From: an uncultured Spirochaetales bacterium
GTDB lineage: Bacteria > Spirochaetota > Spirochaetia > Sphaerochaetales > Sphaerochaetaceae
Length of the DNA stretch: 64,000 nucleotides
Assembly (NCBI GenBank): GCA_944393005.1
Contig: CALXYO010000001.1
Span: 62,001-126,000, forward strand
Direction of reading: 5' to 3'
A program made the position numbers and the translations under genes. This document shows positions 8,598 through 15,643 of the stretch, one piece after another. Under the pieces are notes generated by a model that was not told where the DNA came from, ran no database searches, and worked only from the letters and a program-made list of their open reading frames with translations. Numbering within the stretch: the first letter of the stretch is position 1; each line of letters begins with the position of its first letter.

Positions 8598-9413
8598 ATG
8601 GAAATCAAACTTACATATGCCGAAACCTTGAGCAGGGAACCAAGGAAGTGGATATCCACACTGGTGATAGTCCTGATCTGTGTTCTTCTTTTCTCATGGT
8701 CAGGGAGCGCACTGCAGTCCAACTCGACAGGCGGTTCAGGCCTTTCCGTGGCAAAGGGAATAATCAGCGGAATCCTTCATCCGACACCATCTCTTCTGCT
8801 GACGCTCGGAGATGACGGAGTTCCGTATCTTCTCTTTGAAACAGTGGCAATCGCATTTCTGGGCACACTGGTAGGAGCTGTCCTTTCAATTCCGTTTGCT
8901 TTCCTTGGAGCATCCAACATTGTTCCAAAACCTGTGGCTCTTGTCATCAGGCTCATGGTGATGGCCATAAGAACGATACCGGCCTTTGTTTACGGTCTCA
9001 TGTTCATCATGGTTACAGGCCCGGGTGCTTTCGCTGGTCTCCTGACAATGTCGACATGTTCAATCGGAATGCTTTCAAAGATGTTCACTGAATCAATAGA
9101 AGAACTGGACAGGGGAATACTTGAATCCCTGGATGCATCGGGATGCAATACATTCGACAAGATAAGATACGGCATCCTTCCACAGCTGATGCCATCTTTC
9201 TCATCAACTCTCATCTACAGGTTTGACATGAATCTGAGGGATGCATCTGTCCTCGGTCTCGTAGGAGCCGGCGGCATCGGATCTCCGCTCATGTTTGCAA
9301 TGAACAGCTACCGCTGGAATGATGTCGGAGCGATTCTGCTTGGTCTCATCATTCTGGTTCTGATCGTTGAATGGGTCTCGAACAGACTCAGGACAAAACT
9401 CATGAGGGGCTGA
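8598..9413 (+). CDS. phnE: PhnE-like ABC transporter permease, second copy
   Basis: 271 residues, about six membrane helices. The EAA loop is ESLDASGCNTFDKIRYGILPQLMP, followed by LVGAGGIG. It is clearly related to but diverged from the first permease. GAGGAAGAGG lies just before ATG 8598. Its stop overlaps the start of the nucleotidase gene (TGATG), so the enzyme is translationally coupled to the transporter. Confidence 0.92.
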   Translation: MEIKLTYAETLSREPRKWISTLVIVLICVLLFSWSGSALQSNSTGGSGLSVAKGIISGILHPTPSLLLTLGDDGVPYLLFETVAIAFLGTLVGAVLSIPFAFLGASNIVPKPVALVIRLMVMAIRTIPAFVYGLMFIMVTGPGAFAGLLTMSTCSIGMLSKMFTESIEELDRGILESLDASGCNTFDKIRYGILPQLMPSFSSTLIYRFDMNLRDASVLGLVGAGGIGSPLMFAMNSYRWNDVGAILLGLIILVLIVEWVSNRLRTKLMRG

Positions 9414-10897
9414 TGGAAATATATTACACAAGCGATACACATTCATATGTATATCCGACTGACTATGTGAGCCGTGAAGATAAAGCAACAGGTTATATGG
9501 TGCTTTCTTCAATGTTCAAAGATGATGCTTTAAAAATCGACGGAGGAGACGTCCTGCAGGGCTCTCCTCTCGTCCGTTTTGAGATGAAGAGAGGAAACAG
9601 TCCTCTCATGGCGGCAAAAGCTTTCAATACGGCCGGCCTTGATGTCTTCGTCCCAGGAAACCATGATTTTGATTTCGGCTACGAAACTCTCAGAAGCTTT
9701 ACAGCTTCACTTGATGCTGAAGTTGTATGTGCGAATCTTCAGGATGAGAAAGGACTTTTGAAAATCAGGCCGTATGCAGTTATTGAGAAAAACGGCGTGA
9801 AAGTCTTCGTCACCGGTGCAGTTACCGATTATGTCAATGTCTGGGACAAGGACAAGCTTACAGGTCTCAGGATAACTGACTCTGTGAATGCCCTGAAAGC
9901 AGTTCTGAAGGAAAAAGATGCAGCTGCTGCTGATTTCCGTATCTGCGTTTATCATGGTGGATTCGGCAATGAATCCGGAAGTCTGAAGGAGAACAGAGCC
10001 GGTGAAATCGCAGAACTCGGTTTTGACATTCTGCTTACAGCACACCAGCATCAGATAATAAAACCTTATTATATACATGATTCACTTCTGACATTGCAGG
10101 CCGGAAGCAAAGCATCATGCTGCGCACACATACGGCTTGAAAAAGGAAAGAAGCCGGAAGCTGAAATAATTTATCCTGAAAAGGATTTTCAGCTGAATGA
10201 CAAAATGAAAAAGCTCAGAGAACATGAAAGCCGGCTGGAAACAGACCTTGAAAATTACCTTGACAGAAAAGAAGGGGAGGTGGATGGCATTCTCGAAGAC
10301 AGAAGCAGAATATACAGCTTTGTCCATGGTTCCTCTCTTGCTGATTACATAAACGACCTCCAGCTTTCCATTACCGGCGCGGATATCTCTGCAGCCTCGC
10401 TTTTCAATACGCCGGTATCATTGTCACACGAGGTTTCAATGAAGGATATTCTTCAGGCATATCCGTTTTCAAATACTCTTGTCACTGCTGATATCACGGG
10501 AGGCCAGCTGAAAACAGCCATGGAACGCAGTGCTTCCTTTGTGGATTTCAGGAACGGAAAATTCGTTGAGGCAGAAGATTTCGCTCCTGGCAAGGATGAG
10601 CGCTACAATTATGATTTTTACCGTGGTGTCTCATATACGTTTGATCTGAGCGAGAAGAAAGGTGAAAGAGTCAAAAGACTGATCTGGAAAAATATTGATC
10701 TTCTTCAAAATCCTGAAACGGAAATGAGAATTGTCCTCAACAGTTACAGAGCATCAGGAACCGGAGGTTATGATGTTTACAGGACTCTCAAGAATTCAAC
10801 AGCCATCAGTGTCGATATTCAGGATGCGCTGATAGCAAGTTTTGAAAACAGAGTGGTTGAAGTCCCCTCAAAAACCGATTTTTCAGTAAAAATCTGA
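9413..10897 (+). CDS. 5'-nucleotidase/UshA-family metallophosphoesterase without signal peptide
   Basis: 495 residues. The N-terminal metal-binding domain has SDTHSYV (D8, H10), GGDVLQG (D46), PGNHDFDFG (N83-H84), YHGGFGNE and TAHQHQ; the C-terminal 5'-nucleotidase substrate domain covers ~300-490. Relatives hydrolyse nucleoside monophosphates, 2',3'-cyclic nucleotides or UDP-sugars. The start is fixed at 9413 by the TGATG junction and the immediate MEIYYTSDTH match. There is no secretion signal, so unlike UshA it should act in the cytoplasm, as YunD-type members may. Inference: the importer delivers a phosphorylated compound that this enzyme dephosphorylates inside the cell. The true substrate is unknown. 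Confidence 0.88.
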   Translation: MEIYYTSDTHSYVYPTDYVSREDKATGYMVLSSMFKDDALKIDGGDVLQGSPLVRFEMKRGNSPLMAAKAFNTAGLDVFVPGNHDFDFGYETLRSFTASLDAEVVCANLQDEKGLLKIRPYAVIEKNGVKVFVTGAVTDYVNVWDKDKLTGLRITDSVNALKAVLKEKDAAAADFRICVYHGGFGNESGSLKENRAGEIAELGFDILLTAHQHQIIKPYYIHDSLLTLQAGSKASCCAHIRLEKGKKPEAEIIYPEKDFQLNDKMKKLREHESRLETDLENYLDRKEGEVDGILEDRSRIYSFVHGSSLADYINDLQLSITGADISAASLFNTPVSLSHEVSMKDILQAYPFSNTLVTADITGGQLKTAMERSASFVDFRNGKFVEAEDFAPGKDERYNYDFYRGVSYTFDLSEKKGERVKRLIWKNIDLLQNPETEMRIVLNSYRASGTGGYDVYRTLKNSTAISVDIQDALIASFENRVVEVPSKTDFSVKI

Positions 10898-10903
10898 TAT
10901 GTT

Positions 10904-10944
10904 AAGTTTTATTGCTATAAAATGGCAATAAAACTTTATTTTTT
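10904..10944 (+). terminator. Terminator of the lacI-phn-nucleotidase operon
   Basis: AAGTTTTATTGC (10904-10915) and GCAATAAAACTT (10925-10936) form a perfect 12-bp, AT-rich stem with a nine-base loop, followed by TATTTTTTC. It lies seven bases after the nucleotidase stop. The stem is built from the AAGTTTTATT motif that recurs downstream. Confidence 0.7.
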
Positions 10945-10952
10945 CATATTAT

Positions 10953-11075
10953 CAAGTTTTATTATTAAAAAATGTAAATAAATAATAGAATATAGATTTT
11001 AATACGGTTTTATTAGAAAATATAAATAATAAAACTTGTCTGATATAAAACTTTACAAAAATTAGCAATAAAACA
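10953..11075. repeat. AT-rich spacer with scattered AAGTTTTATT repeats in both orientations
   Basis: The 350-bp gap 10898-11247 holds no convincing ORF. Beyond the terminator it contains CAAGTTTTATTATT (10953-10966), its exact inverted copy AATAATAAAACTTG (11025-11038), ATAAAACTTT (11044-11053) and a variant AATAAAACAT (11066-11075). The two 14-mers could form a long-loop cruciform or act as paired protein sites. Further right are a TTGACA (11182-11187) and a small hairpin. Base composition is far below the flanking genes in GC. Confidence 0.5.
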
Positions 11076-11225
11076 TTACATACCTATTTCTGACATAAAA
11101 TGTAAATCTGTAAAAATAAGACCGAATCTTTTTATGACTGTTTAAACACTACCGGTCAAAATACGCTTTATAATATTCTAGTTGACAGAATATCGATTAT
11201 ATACAATTTAAGAAATCCTGCCTTT

Positions 11226-11249
11226 AAGAGCCGCAATCGGGCTTTTTTC
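11226..11249 (+). terminator. Short hairpin with T-run, plus-strand orientation
   Basis: AAGAGCC (11226-11232) pairs with GGCTTTT (11240-11246, one G-U) around a seven-base loop and continues into CTTTTTTC. The run of T favours the plus strand, although no plus-strand gene precedes it closely. It could also terminate the minus-strand regulator gene weakly in the other direction. Confidence 0.45.
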
Positions 11250-11901
11250 ATAAATTAATGACTTTGATGTGATTCCTTGATAATTCAATAAGACCTTCGG
11301 CCTTGTATTCACTTAAAAATCTTGTAACGACTTCACGGCTGCAGTTCAGATCTCTGCTGATTGCCTCGTGTGTAAGATTAATGTCATTTGATTTGAATTC
11401 GTTACATATATATTTAAGATATTTTTTCAGTCTTGTCGACAGGTCATCCTGAATTGCCGAACTGATGACCGTAAGAAGATAATCAAAACGGACAGCAAGA
11501 GCTCTGTCGACCATCACACGGATTTTTGAGTATTTCCTCTCAAGATACGAAAAATATTCATCTGGGATGACATAGGCATCTGTATCCTCAATTACACGGA
11601 TCTTATAATCAATGGCCATGCTCTGGCAGAGTCTTGGCGCTGAAAGCAGCAGGCCTGTGTTGTCAGAAATATAATACAGAAGAAGCTCACTGGAATTCGA
11701 TCCTGTCGTGTAGATTCTGAGCAGACCTTTCTTTATGAGCATCACGGCATCAATTGAGTTTTTCTTGTCCCTCAGCATCGTGCCTTTTGAAAAAGAAGTT
11801 CTGCTACAGCGCGAGATGAAATCTTTTCTGTCATCACTGTCCAATTCCGTCAGTATGGGCATATGAATGACAATATTGTCGAAATCCTGAGCTGTTACCA
11901 C
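11248..11901 (-). CDS. Crp/Fnr-family transcriptional regulator (first of a divergent pair)
   Basis: About 217 residues. A cyclic-nucleotide-binding-like beta-barrel (residues ~15-110) is followed by a long helix and a C-terminal winged HTH (LTHEAISRDLNCSREVVTRFLSEYKAEGLIEL). No Fnr-type FeS cysteine cluster and no clear cAMP-binding phosphate cassette are visible, so the signal is unknown. GTG 11901 is chosen: AAAGGGGG is six bases upstream, and a TATAAT at 11925-11920 places transcription start after the alternative GTG at 11919. It faces away from a paralogue at 11954; the next locus encodes sulfur-handling proteins, which it may regulate. Confidence 0.88.
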   Translation of the reverse strand: MVTAQDFDNIVIHMPILTELDSDDRKDFISRCSRTSFSKGTMLRDKKNSIDAVMLIKKGLLRIYTTGSNSSELLLYYISDNTGLLLSAPRLCQSMAIDYKIRVIEDTDAYVIPDEYFSYLERKYSKIRVMVDRALAVRFDYLLTVISSAIQDDLSTRLKKYLKYICNEFKSNDINLTHEAISRDLNCSREVVTRFLSEYKAEGLIELSRNHIKVINL

Positions 11902-11919
11902 ATGAACCCCCTTTCGCAC

Positions 11920-11946
11920 ATTATATTATTACCTTAATATTATATT
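11920..11946. promoter_or_regulatory. Overlapping divergent promoters of the two Crp-type regulators
   Basis: The minus-strand -10 TATAAT is at 11925-11920. The plus-strand -10 TATATT is at 11941-11946, seven bases before ATG 11954. -35 matches are poor on both strands (TTAATA on the minus strand), as expected for activator-dependent promoters. The two polymerases could not bind at the same time. Confidence 0.45.
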
Positions 11947-11953
11947 AAACGTT

Positions 11954-12607
11954 ATGAAGAATCTTTTGAAAACATTTTTTCCTTTTTTTGAAAATCTGGC
12001 ACAGGAAGACCAGAGCGAGATGGCATATCTCAGCTACACACAGGAATTCGATGCCGGAGATGTCATAATATCTCCAGAGGAAAAATGCTTCAACATAATA
12101 GTTGTCATTGAAGGACGGCTCAAAAGCTGTCTCATTGACAGGCACAGATCTCTTCTTCTCTATTATCTCAATGAAGGCGATATCTGCACACTGGCTGCCA
12201 GTGAGGATCTTTACGGCGTAAAATCAAAAATCACTCTGTATGCCGATACTGATGTCAGGATTCTGAAAACCCCAAGCGCATTCTACAACAAACTCAAGAA
12301 CAAATATCCTGAGATGTCGACATTCCTGCGCCGTAATTTCATGGACCGTTTTGACGACATTCTCTATATTATGAAGGCCAAGCTGCTGTCTTCTTCCAAA
12401 CAGCTTGTCGCAAGCTACATTTATGACTGCTCATACAATGCCGACTGCGACTGCATTGAGATAACACAGCTGCAGATCAGCCGCGATATCGCAATTGCCC
12501 GTTCACAGGTTTCATTCATTCTCTCTGAGCTTGAAGCTGAAGGCATAATAAAGATGATGAGAGGCAGAATCAAGATTCTGGACCCCATAAGACTGCAAAA
12601 TATCTGA
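11954..12607 (+). CDS. Crp/Fnr-family transcriptional regulator (second of a divergent pair)
   Basis: 217 residues with the same layout as its divergent neighbour: N-terminal cupin-like sensor domain (ENLAQEDQSEMAYLSYTQEFDAGDVI...), dimer helix, and C-terminal HTH (EITQLQISRDIAIARSQVSFILSELEAEGIIKM). Sequence identity to the neighbour is low, so the duplication is old. Cysteines at DCSYNADCDC are clustered in the dimer-helix region and could be redox-sensitive; this is speculative. No Shine-Dalgarno precedes the ATG and the -10 is seven bases upstream, so the mRNA may be leaderless. The sulfur-carrier gene follows on the same strand after ~96 bp with its own promoter. Confidence 0.88.
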   Translation: MKNLLKTFFPFFENLAQEDQSEMAYLSYTQEFDAGDVIISPEEKCFNIIVVIEGRLKSCLIDRHRSLLLYYLNEGDICTLAASEDLYGVKSKITLYADTDVRILKTPSAFYNKLKNKYPEMSTFLRRNFMDRFDDILYIMKAKLLSSSKQLVASYIYDCSYNADCDCIEITQLQISRDIAIARSQVSFILSELEAEGIIKMMRGRIKILDPIRLQNI

Positions 12608-12608
12608 C

Positions 12609-12627
12609 TTGTGTCGAAATATCACAA
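12609..12627. promoter_or_regulatory. Candidate Crp/Fnr-type operator upstream of the sulfur genes
   Basis: TTGTGTCGAAATATCACAA has perfect TTGTG/CACAA arms around nine bases, close to the TGTGA-N6-TCACA of Crp-family sites but one base longer. Its centre is ~20 bp upstream of the -35 (near -53), a reasonable activator position. The nearby regulator pair makes it a candidate target. Confidence 0.4.
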
Positions 12628-12635
12628 AGCTAAAA

Positions 12636-12664
12636 TTGAAGTTTACCTTCTAACGTGATGTAAT
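12636..12664 (+). promoter_or_regulatory. Promoter of the tusA-like/yedE genes
   Basis: TTGAAG (12636-12641), 17-bp spacer, TGTAAT (12659-12664). The weak -35 suits activation from the palindrome just upstream. An AAGGAG site precedes ATG 12704. Confidence 0.5.
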
Positions 12665-12703
12665 TTTACGTAGTATTTTTTACACATATAAGGAGAAAAT
12701 GTT

Positions 12704-12931
12704 ATGGCAGAAAAGTATCTTGATTGTCTTGGTGAAGCATGTCCAGTGCCACTCGTAAAGACACAGAACGCAATCAAGGAAATGAATGTCGGAGATGTAC
12801 TTGTTGTAGGCATTGACCACACATGTGCAATGAAAAACGTACCAGACTGGGCACGCGGACAGGGTTACAACGTCGAAATCGAGGAAGTCGGTGACGGCGA
12901 ATGGGAAGTTGTCATTGAGAAGACTTGCTAA
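12704..12931 (+). CDS. TusA-family sulfur carrier protein
   Basis: 75 residues. The family motif CPxP with the sulfur-binding cysteine is present as EACPVPLVKTQ (C13), preceded by C8. Further cysteines are C41 (DHTCAMKN) and the very last residue, C75. TusA-like proteins carry persulfide sulfur between enzymes, or between YeeE/YedE transporters and downstream acceptors. The next gene is exactly such a transporter, starting 11 bp after this stop. Selenium-related YedF proteins are longer, so a sulfur role is the simpler reading. The C-terminal cysteine is unusual for the short form. Confidence 0.9.
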   Translation: MAEKYLDCLGEACPVPLVKTQNAIKEMNVGDVLVVGIDHTCAMKNVPDWARGQGYNVEIEEVGDGEWEVVIEKTC

Positions 12932-12942
12932 GAGGCGCAAAA

Positions 12943-14157
12943 ATGGAAGAAAAGCAGATTCAACCTACTCTCTATGATATCGTTCTCAAGAAAGAATGGT
13001 CCTACTACACAGGTTCCGTTCTCATTGTGATCTTTGCAATGGCCCTCTGCATGTTCGGCAGCACATGGGGTGTTTCCGGTGCTCTCGGAATGTGGGGCAA
13101 TATGTTCCTTTCCCTTTTCGGAATTGACACAAAAGCTGTTTTCGGCACAGATACAAGCACATACAAGTTCTTTGCCAACCAGGCTTCAATCACCGATATC
13201 GGTATCCTTCTCGGTGCTCTCATTGCATGTCTTCTTGCTGCACAGTGGAAGATTAGAAACATCAAGCACTACAAGCAGGCTCTCGCTGCAATCATCGGCG
13301 GTCTTGCAATGGGTATCGGTGCAAAGATGGCCGGCGGATGTAACATCGGAGGTCTGTTCTCACAGCTTCCCCAGTTCTCTCTCGCCGCATGGTTCTTCCT
13401 TGTTTTTGTCTTCCTTGGCGCTACAGTGGGCGGAAAGCTTCTCAAGCTCTTCATGCCTCCTGTATCAAACAAGAGACCGAACAGAAAGAGACTCACAGCT
13501 GAGCAGAAAGCAAGAAACAAGAAAATCCAGATCATCGCAGCATGCGTAATCATCGTTCTTCTCATGATCGTTGCATTCGTTGTTGCTCCGACCTATCCCA
13601 ATGCACCTCTTCTGATGGTCATCGGTATCGGTCTTGGCTATGCTCTCCAGCGCTCACGCTTCTGCTTCACAGCAGCTTACAGAGATCCAGGCCTTACAGG
13701 TGAGACAAAGCTCACAAGAGCTGTCATCGTTGCTTTCGCACTTTCAACAATCTTCTTCTTCGGCAAGCATGCCGGCACATTCGGTACTGATCTTTCAAAG
13801 CTCACAGCCGACAACATGCCGGGCAATGTTATCAATATCCAGATGTGCCTCGGTGCATTCATCTTCGGTATCGGTGCTGTTCTTGCCGGTGGCTGTGCTT
13901 CCGGTACATTCGTCAGAATGGGTGAAGGCTATGTCCAGCTTTGGATCTGTTTCCCATTCTTCTGTCTCGGAAACGCAGTTGCAGGTGCAATCACAAAAGC
14001 TACAGCAGGCACATGGTTCACAGCCGGTTCAAAGGTTTACCTCCCCGCAGTATTCGGCGGACTTGTTCCGGCCCTCATCATCCAGCTCCTCGCCCTTCTC
14101 GGCCTCTGGATCCTTGCATGGTGGTGGGAAGGAAAGAAGAGAAGTTCCTTTAACTGA
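12943..14157 (+). CDS. YeeE/YedE-family membrane transporter (probable thiosulfate or other sulfur uptake)
   Basis: 404 residues, about ten membrane helices, with two inverted-repeat halves. Each half carries the family signature with a conserved cysteine: GIGAKMAGGCNIGG (~C132) and GIGAVLAGGCASGT (~C316). RSRFCFTAAYRD lies near 240. In characterised members (TsuA) such cysteines line the thiosulfate path. A positively charged loop (NKRPNRKRLTAEQKARNKK) separates the halves on the cytoplasmic side. ATG 12943 has AGAGG at 12931 overlapping the carrier gene's stop, so the two are coupled. A strong hairpin follows, then the reductase gene. Confidence 0.9.
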   Translation: MEEKQIQPTLYDIVLKKEWSYYTGSVLIVIFAMALCMFGSTWGVSGALGMWGNMFLSLFGIDTKAVFGTDTSTYKFFANQASITDIGILLGALIACLLAAQWKIRNIKHYKQALAAIIGGLAMGIGAKMAGGCNIGGLFSQLPQFSLAAWFFLVFVFLGATVGGKLLKLFMPPVSNKRPNRKRLTAEQKARNKKIQIIAACVIIVLLMIVAFVVAPTYPNAPLLMVIGIGLGYALQRSRFCFTAAYRDPGLTGETKLTRAVIVAFALSTIFFFGKHAGTFGTDLSKLTADNMPGNVINIQMCLGAFIFGIGAVLAGGCASGTFVRMGEGYVQLWICFPFFCLGNAVAGAITKATAGTWFTAGSKVYLPAVFGGLVPALIIQLLALLGLWILAWWWEGKKRSSFN

Positions 14158-14171
14158 TTCTTTCCTCTTAA

Positions 14172-14200
14172 AAATGTCCTCGCCCACGGCGGGGACATTT
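14172..14200 (+). terminator. Strong hairpin between the transporter and reductase genes
   Basis: AAATGTCCTCGCC (14172-14184) pairs with GGCGGGGACATTT (14188-14200), 13 bp with one G-U and a three-base loop. No T-run follows (CTGTTAAAC), so it may act as an mRNA-stabilising or processing element or a partial terminator rather than a full stop. Confidence 0.6.
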
Positions 14201-14225
14201 CTGTTAAACTGGAGATAATTTTAAT

Positions 14226-15440
14226 ATGGAAAAAAGAATTGAAGATTATGATGTGGTTGTCATCGGCGGCGGTGCCGGCGGCATGACAGCTGCTCTGTAT
14301 GCAGGCCGTGCACGCCTTAAGACACTTCTCATGGAAAAGTCTCTTATCGGAGGTCTTGCAACATATACAAGTGAAATCGAGAATTATCCCGGATTCCCTG
14401 AAGGAATTGACGGTACAGAGCTCATGAAGCTCTTTGACAAGCAGTTCAGGAAGTTCGGTGTAAACGTCAAGCTGACAGACTGCAAGGGTGTCACAAGACT
14501 GGAAGACGGAAGATGGAATGTTTCCACTTTCAGAACTGATTACTATGCAAAGGCTGTTGTAATTTCAACAGGCGGCAGAAACCGTCTCACAGGCGCTCCG
14601 GGCGAAGAGAAGTACCTCGATAAGGGTATTTCATTCTGCGCCACATGTGATGCAGCACGCTACACAGGAAAGAAAGTCCTCATCATCGGAAGCGGTGATG
14701 CCGCAATCGAAGAAGGCATGTTCCTCACCCGCTTCTGCTCAGAAGTATGGGTATCTGTAGTTCATGATGAAGGCCATGTCGATGCAAACGAAGTCGCAAA
14801 GGAAAAGGCATTCAAGAACGAGAAGATGCACTTCATCTGGAATACTTCTGTTAATTCTTTCGAAGGCGATGACATGCTCAAGAGAGTCAATCTCAAGAAT
14901 CTCAAGACAGGTGAGATCATTCCTGTTGATATTGACGGATGTTTCCTCTTCATCGGTTATCTTCCCAACACACAGCTTTTCGAAGGCCTCGTTGATCTTG
15001 ATCCGAGAGGATACATCAAGACAACTGTTGATATGGAAACAAGCCAGCCCGGTATTTTTGCCGCAGGCGATGTACGCTCCAAAACTCTCCGCCAGGTTTC
15101 CACAGCTGTAGGAGACGGTGCTGTTGCCGGTTATATGGCAGAGCGCTATATCGGCGATCTTGAGACAATCCATGACGACATCCTTTCAAAGGAAAAGATT
15201 CTCGTTTTCTATTACAACGCAAGTGAGGAAAACGACAGGGCAACCCTCCTCAAGATGGAAACATTCGCTAAAGAGCATAATGTCGATATCAAGCCGGTTG
15301 ACATCTATAAGAGCGACAAGGTGATGAAAATCCTCGGCGGTTCCCCTCTCACTGTTGCACTCTATAAGAACGGTAAGGTTGCTGCTACAGCTTCAGCAAA
15401 GGAAAACTTCAACCTTTCTGCAATTGAAGCAGCTCTTTAA
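14226..15440 (+). CDS. trxB: Thioredoxin reductase-like flavoprotein with C-terminal cysteine-less thioredoxin-fold domain
   Basis: 404 residues. Residues ~1-315 are a complete FAD/NAD(P)H thioredoxin reductase: GGGAGGMTAALYAGRA near the start, redox motif CATC (138-141), second nucleotide-binding loop GSGDAAIEE, and GIFAAGDVRSK near the end. Residues ~317-404 look like a thioredoxin fold: a central strand (KILVFYY), then a helix, and a cis-Pro-like turn (GGSPLTVALYKNGK). The usual CxxC place reads NASEEND, without cysteine. TrxB-Trx fusions are known, but this one cannot do the normal dithiol exchange. GGAG lies 11 bases before the ATG. Context suggests it serves the sulfur carrier or transporter. 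Confidence 0.9.
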   Translation: MEKRIEDYDVVVIGGGAGGMTAALYAGRARLKTLLMEKSLIGGLATYTSEIENYPGFPEGIDGTELMKLFDKQFRKFGVNVKLTDCKGVTRLEDGRWNVSTFRTDYYAKAVVISTGGRNRLTGAPGEEKYLDKGISFCATCDAARYTGKKVLIIGSGDAAIEEGMFLTRFCSEVWVSVVHDEGHVDANEVAKEKAFKNEKMHFIWNTSVNSFEGDDMLKRVNLKNLKTGEIIPVDIDGCFLFIGYLPNTQLFEGLVDLDPRGYIKTTVDMETSQPGIFAAGDVRSKTLRQVSTAVGDGAVAGYMAERYIGDLETIHDDILSKEKILVFYYNASEENDRATLLKMETFAKEHNVDIKPVDIYKSDKVMKILGGSPLTVALYKNGKVAATASAKENFNLSAIEAAL

Positions 15441-15467
15441 GCTTCTTTATAATACTCTGAAAATAAT

Positions 15468-15506
15468 CCCATGGATTTCACTTGATTTCCATGGGTTTAT
15501 TTTTCT
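15468..15506 (+). terminator. Intrinsic terminator after the reductase gene
   Basis: CCCATGGA (15468-15475) pairs with TCCATGGG (15488-15495), loop about 12 bases, followed by TTTATTTTTC. It closes the sulfur/redox block. Right of it, 15507-15643 is AT-rich with no recognised element. Confidence 0.75.
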
Positions 15507-15643
15507 CAGATAAAAGAGCAATGTTTATCACATATTCAGATGAATGATCTTCATTTGAATACGTCAGTAATCTGGATTAAGTGAATAGTCACTACTGTAT
15601 TATCACCTTTTGGTAGCAGAACTTTTTATTTCAGTGTAAAATT

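Noticed and set aside
11917..11919. GTG 11919 as start of the minus-strand Crp-type gene
   Set aside because: It touches the -10 TATAAT; the GTG at 11901 has a strong Shine-Dalgarno downstream of the predicted transcription start.
13634..14218. 194-codon Ser-rich ORF overlapping the YedE-type transporter
   Set aside because: Frame-shifted shadow of the transporter with Ser/Gln runs only.
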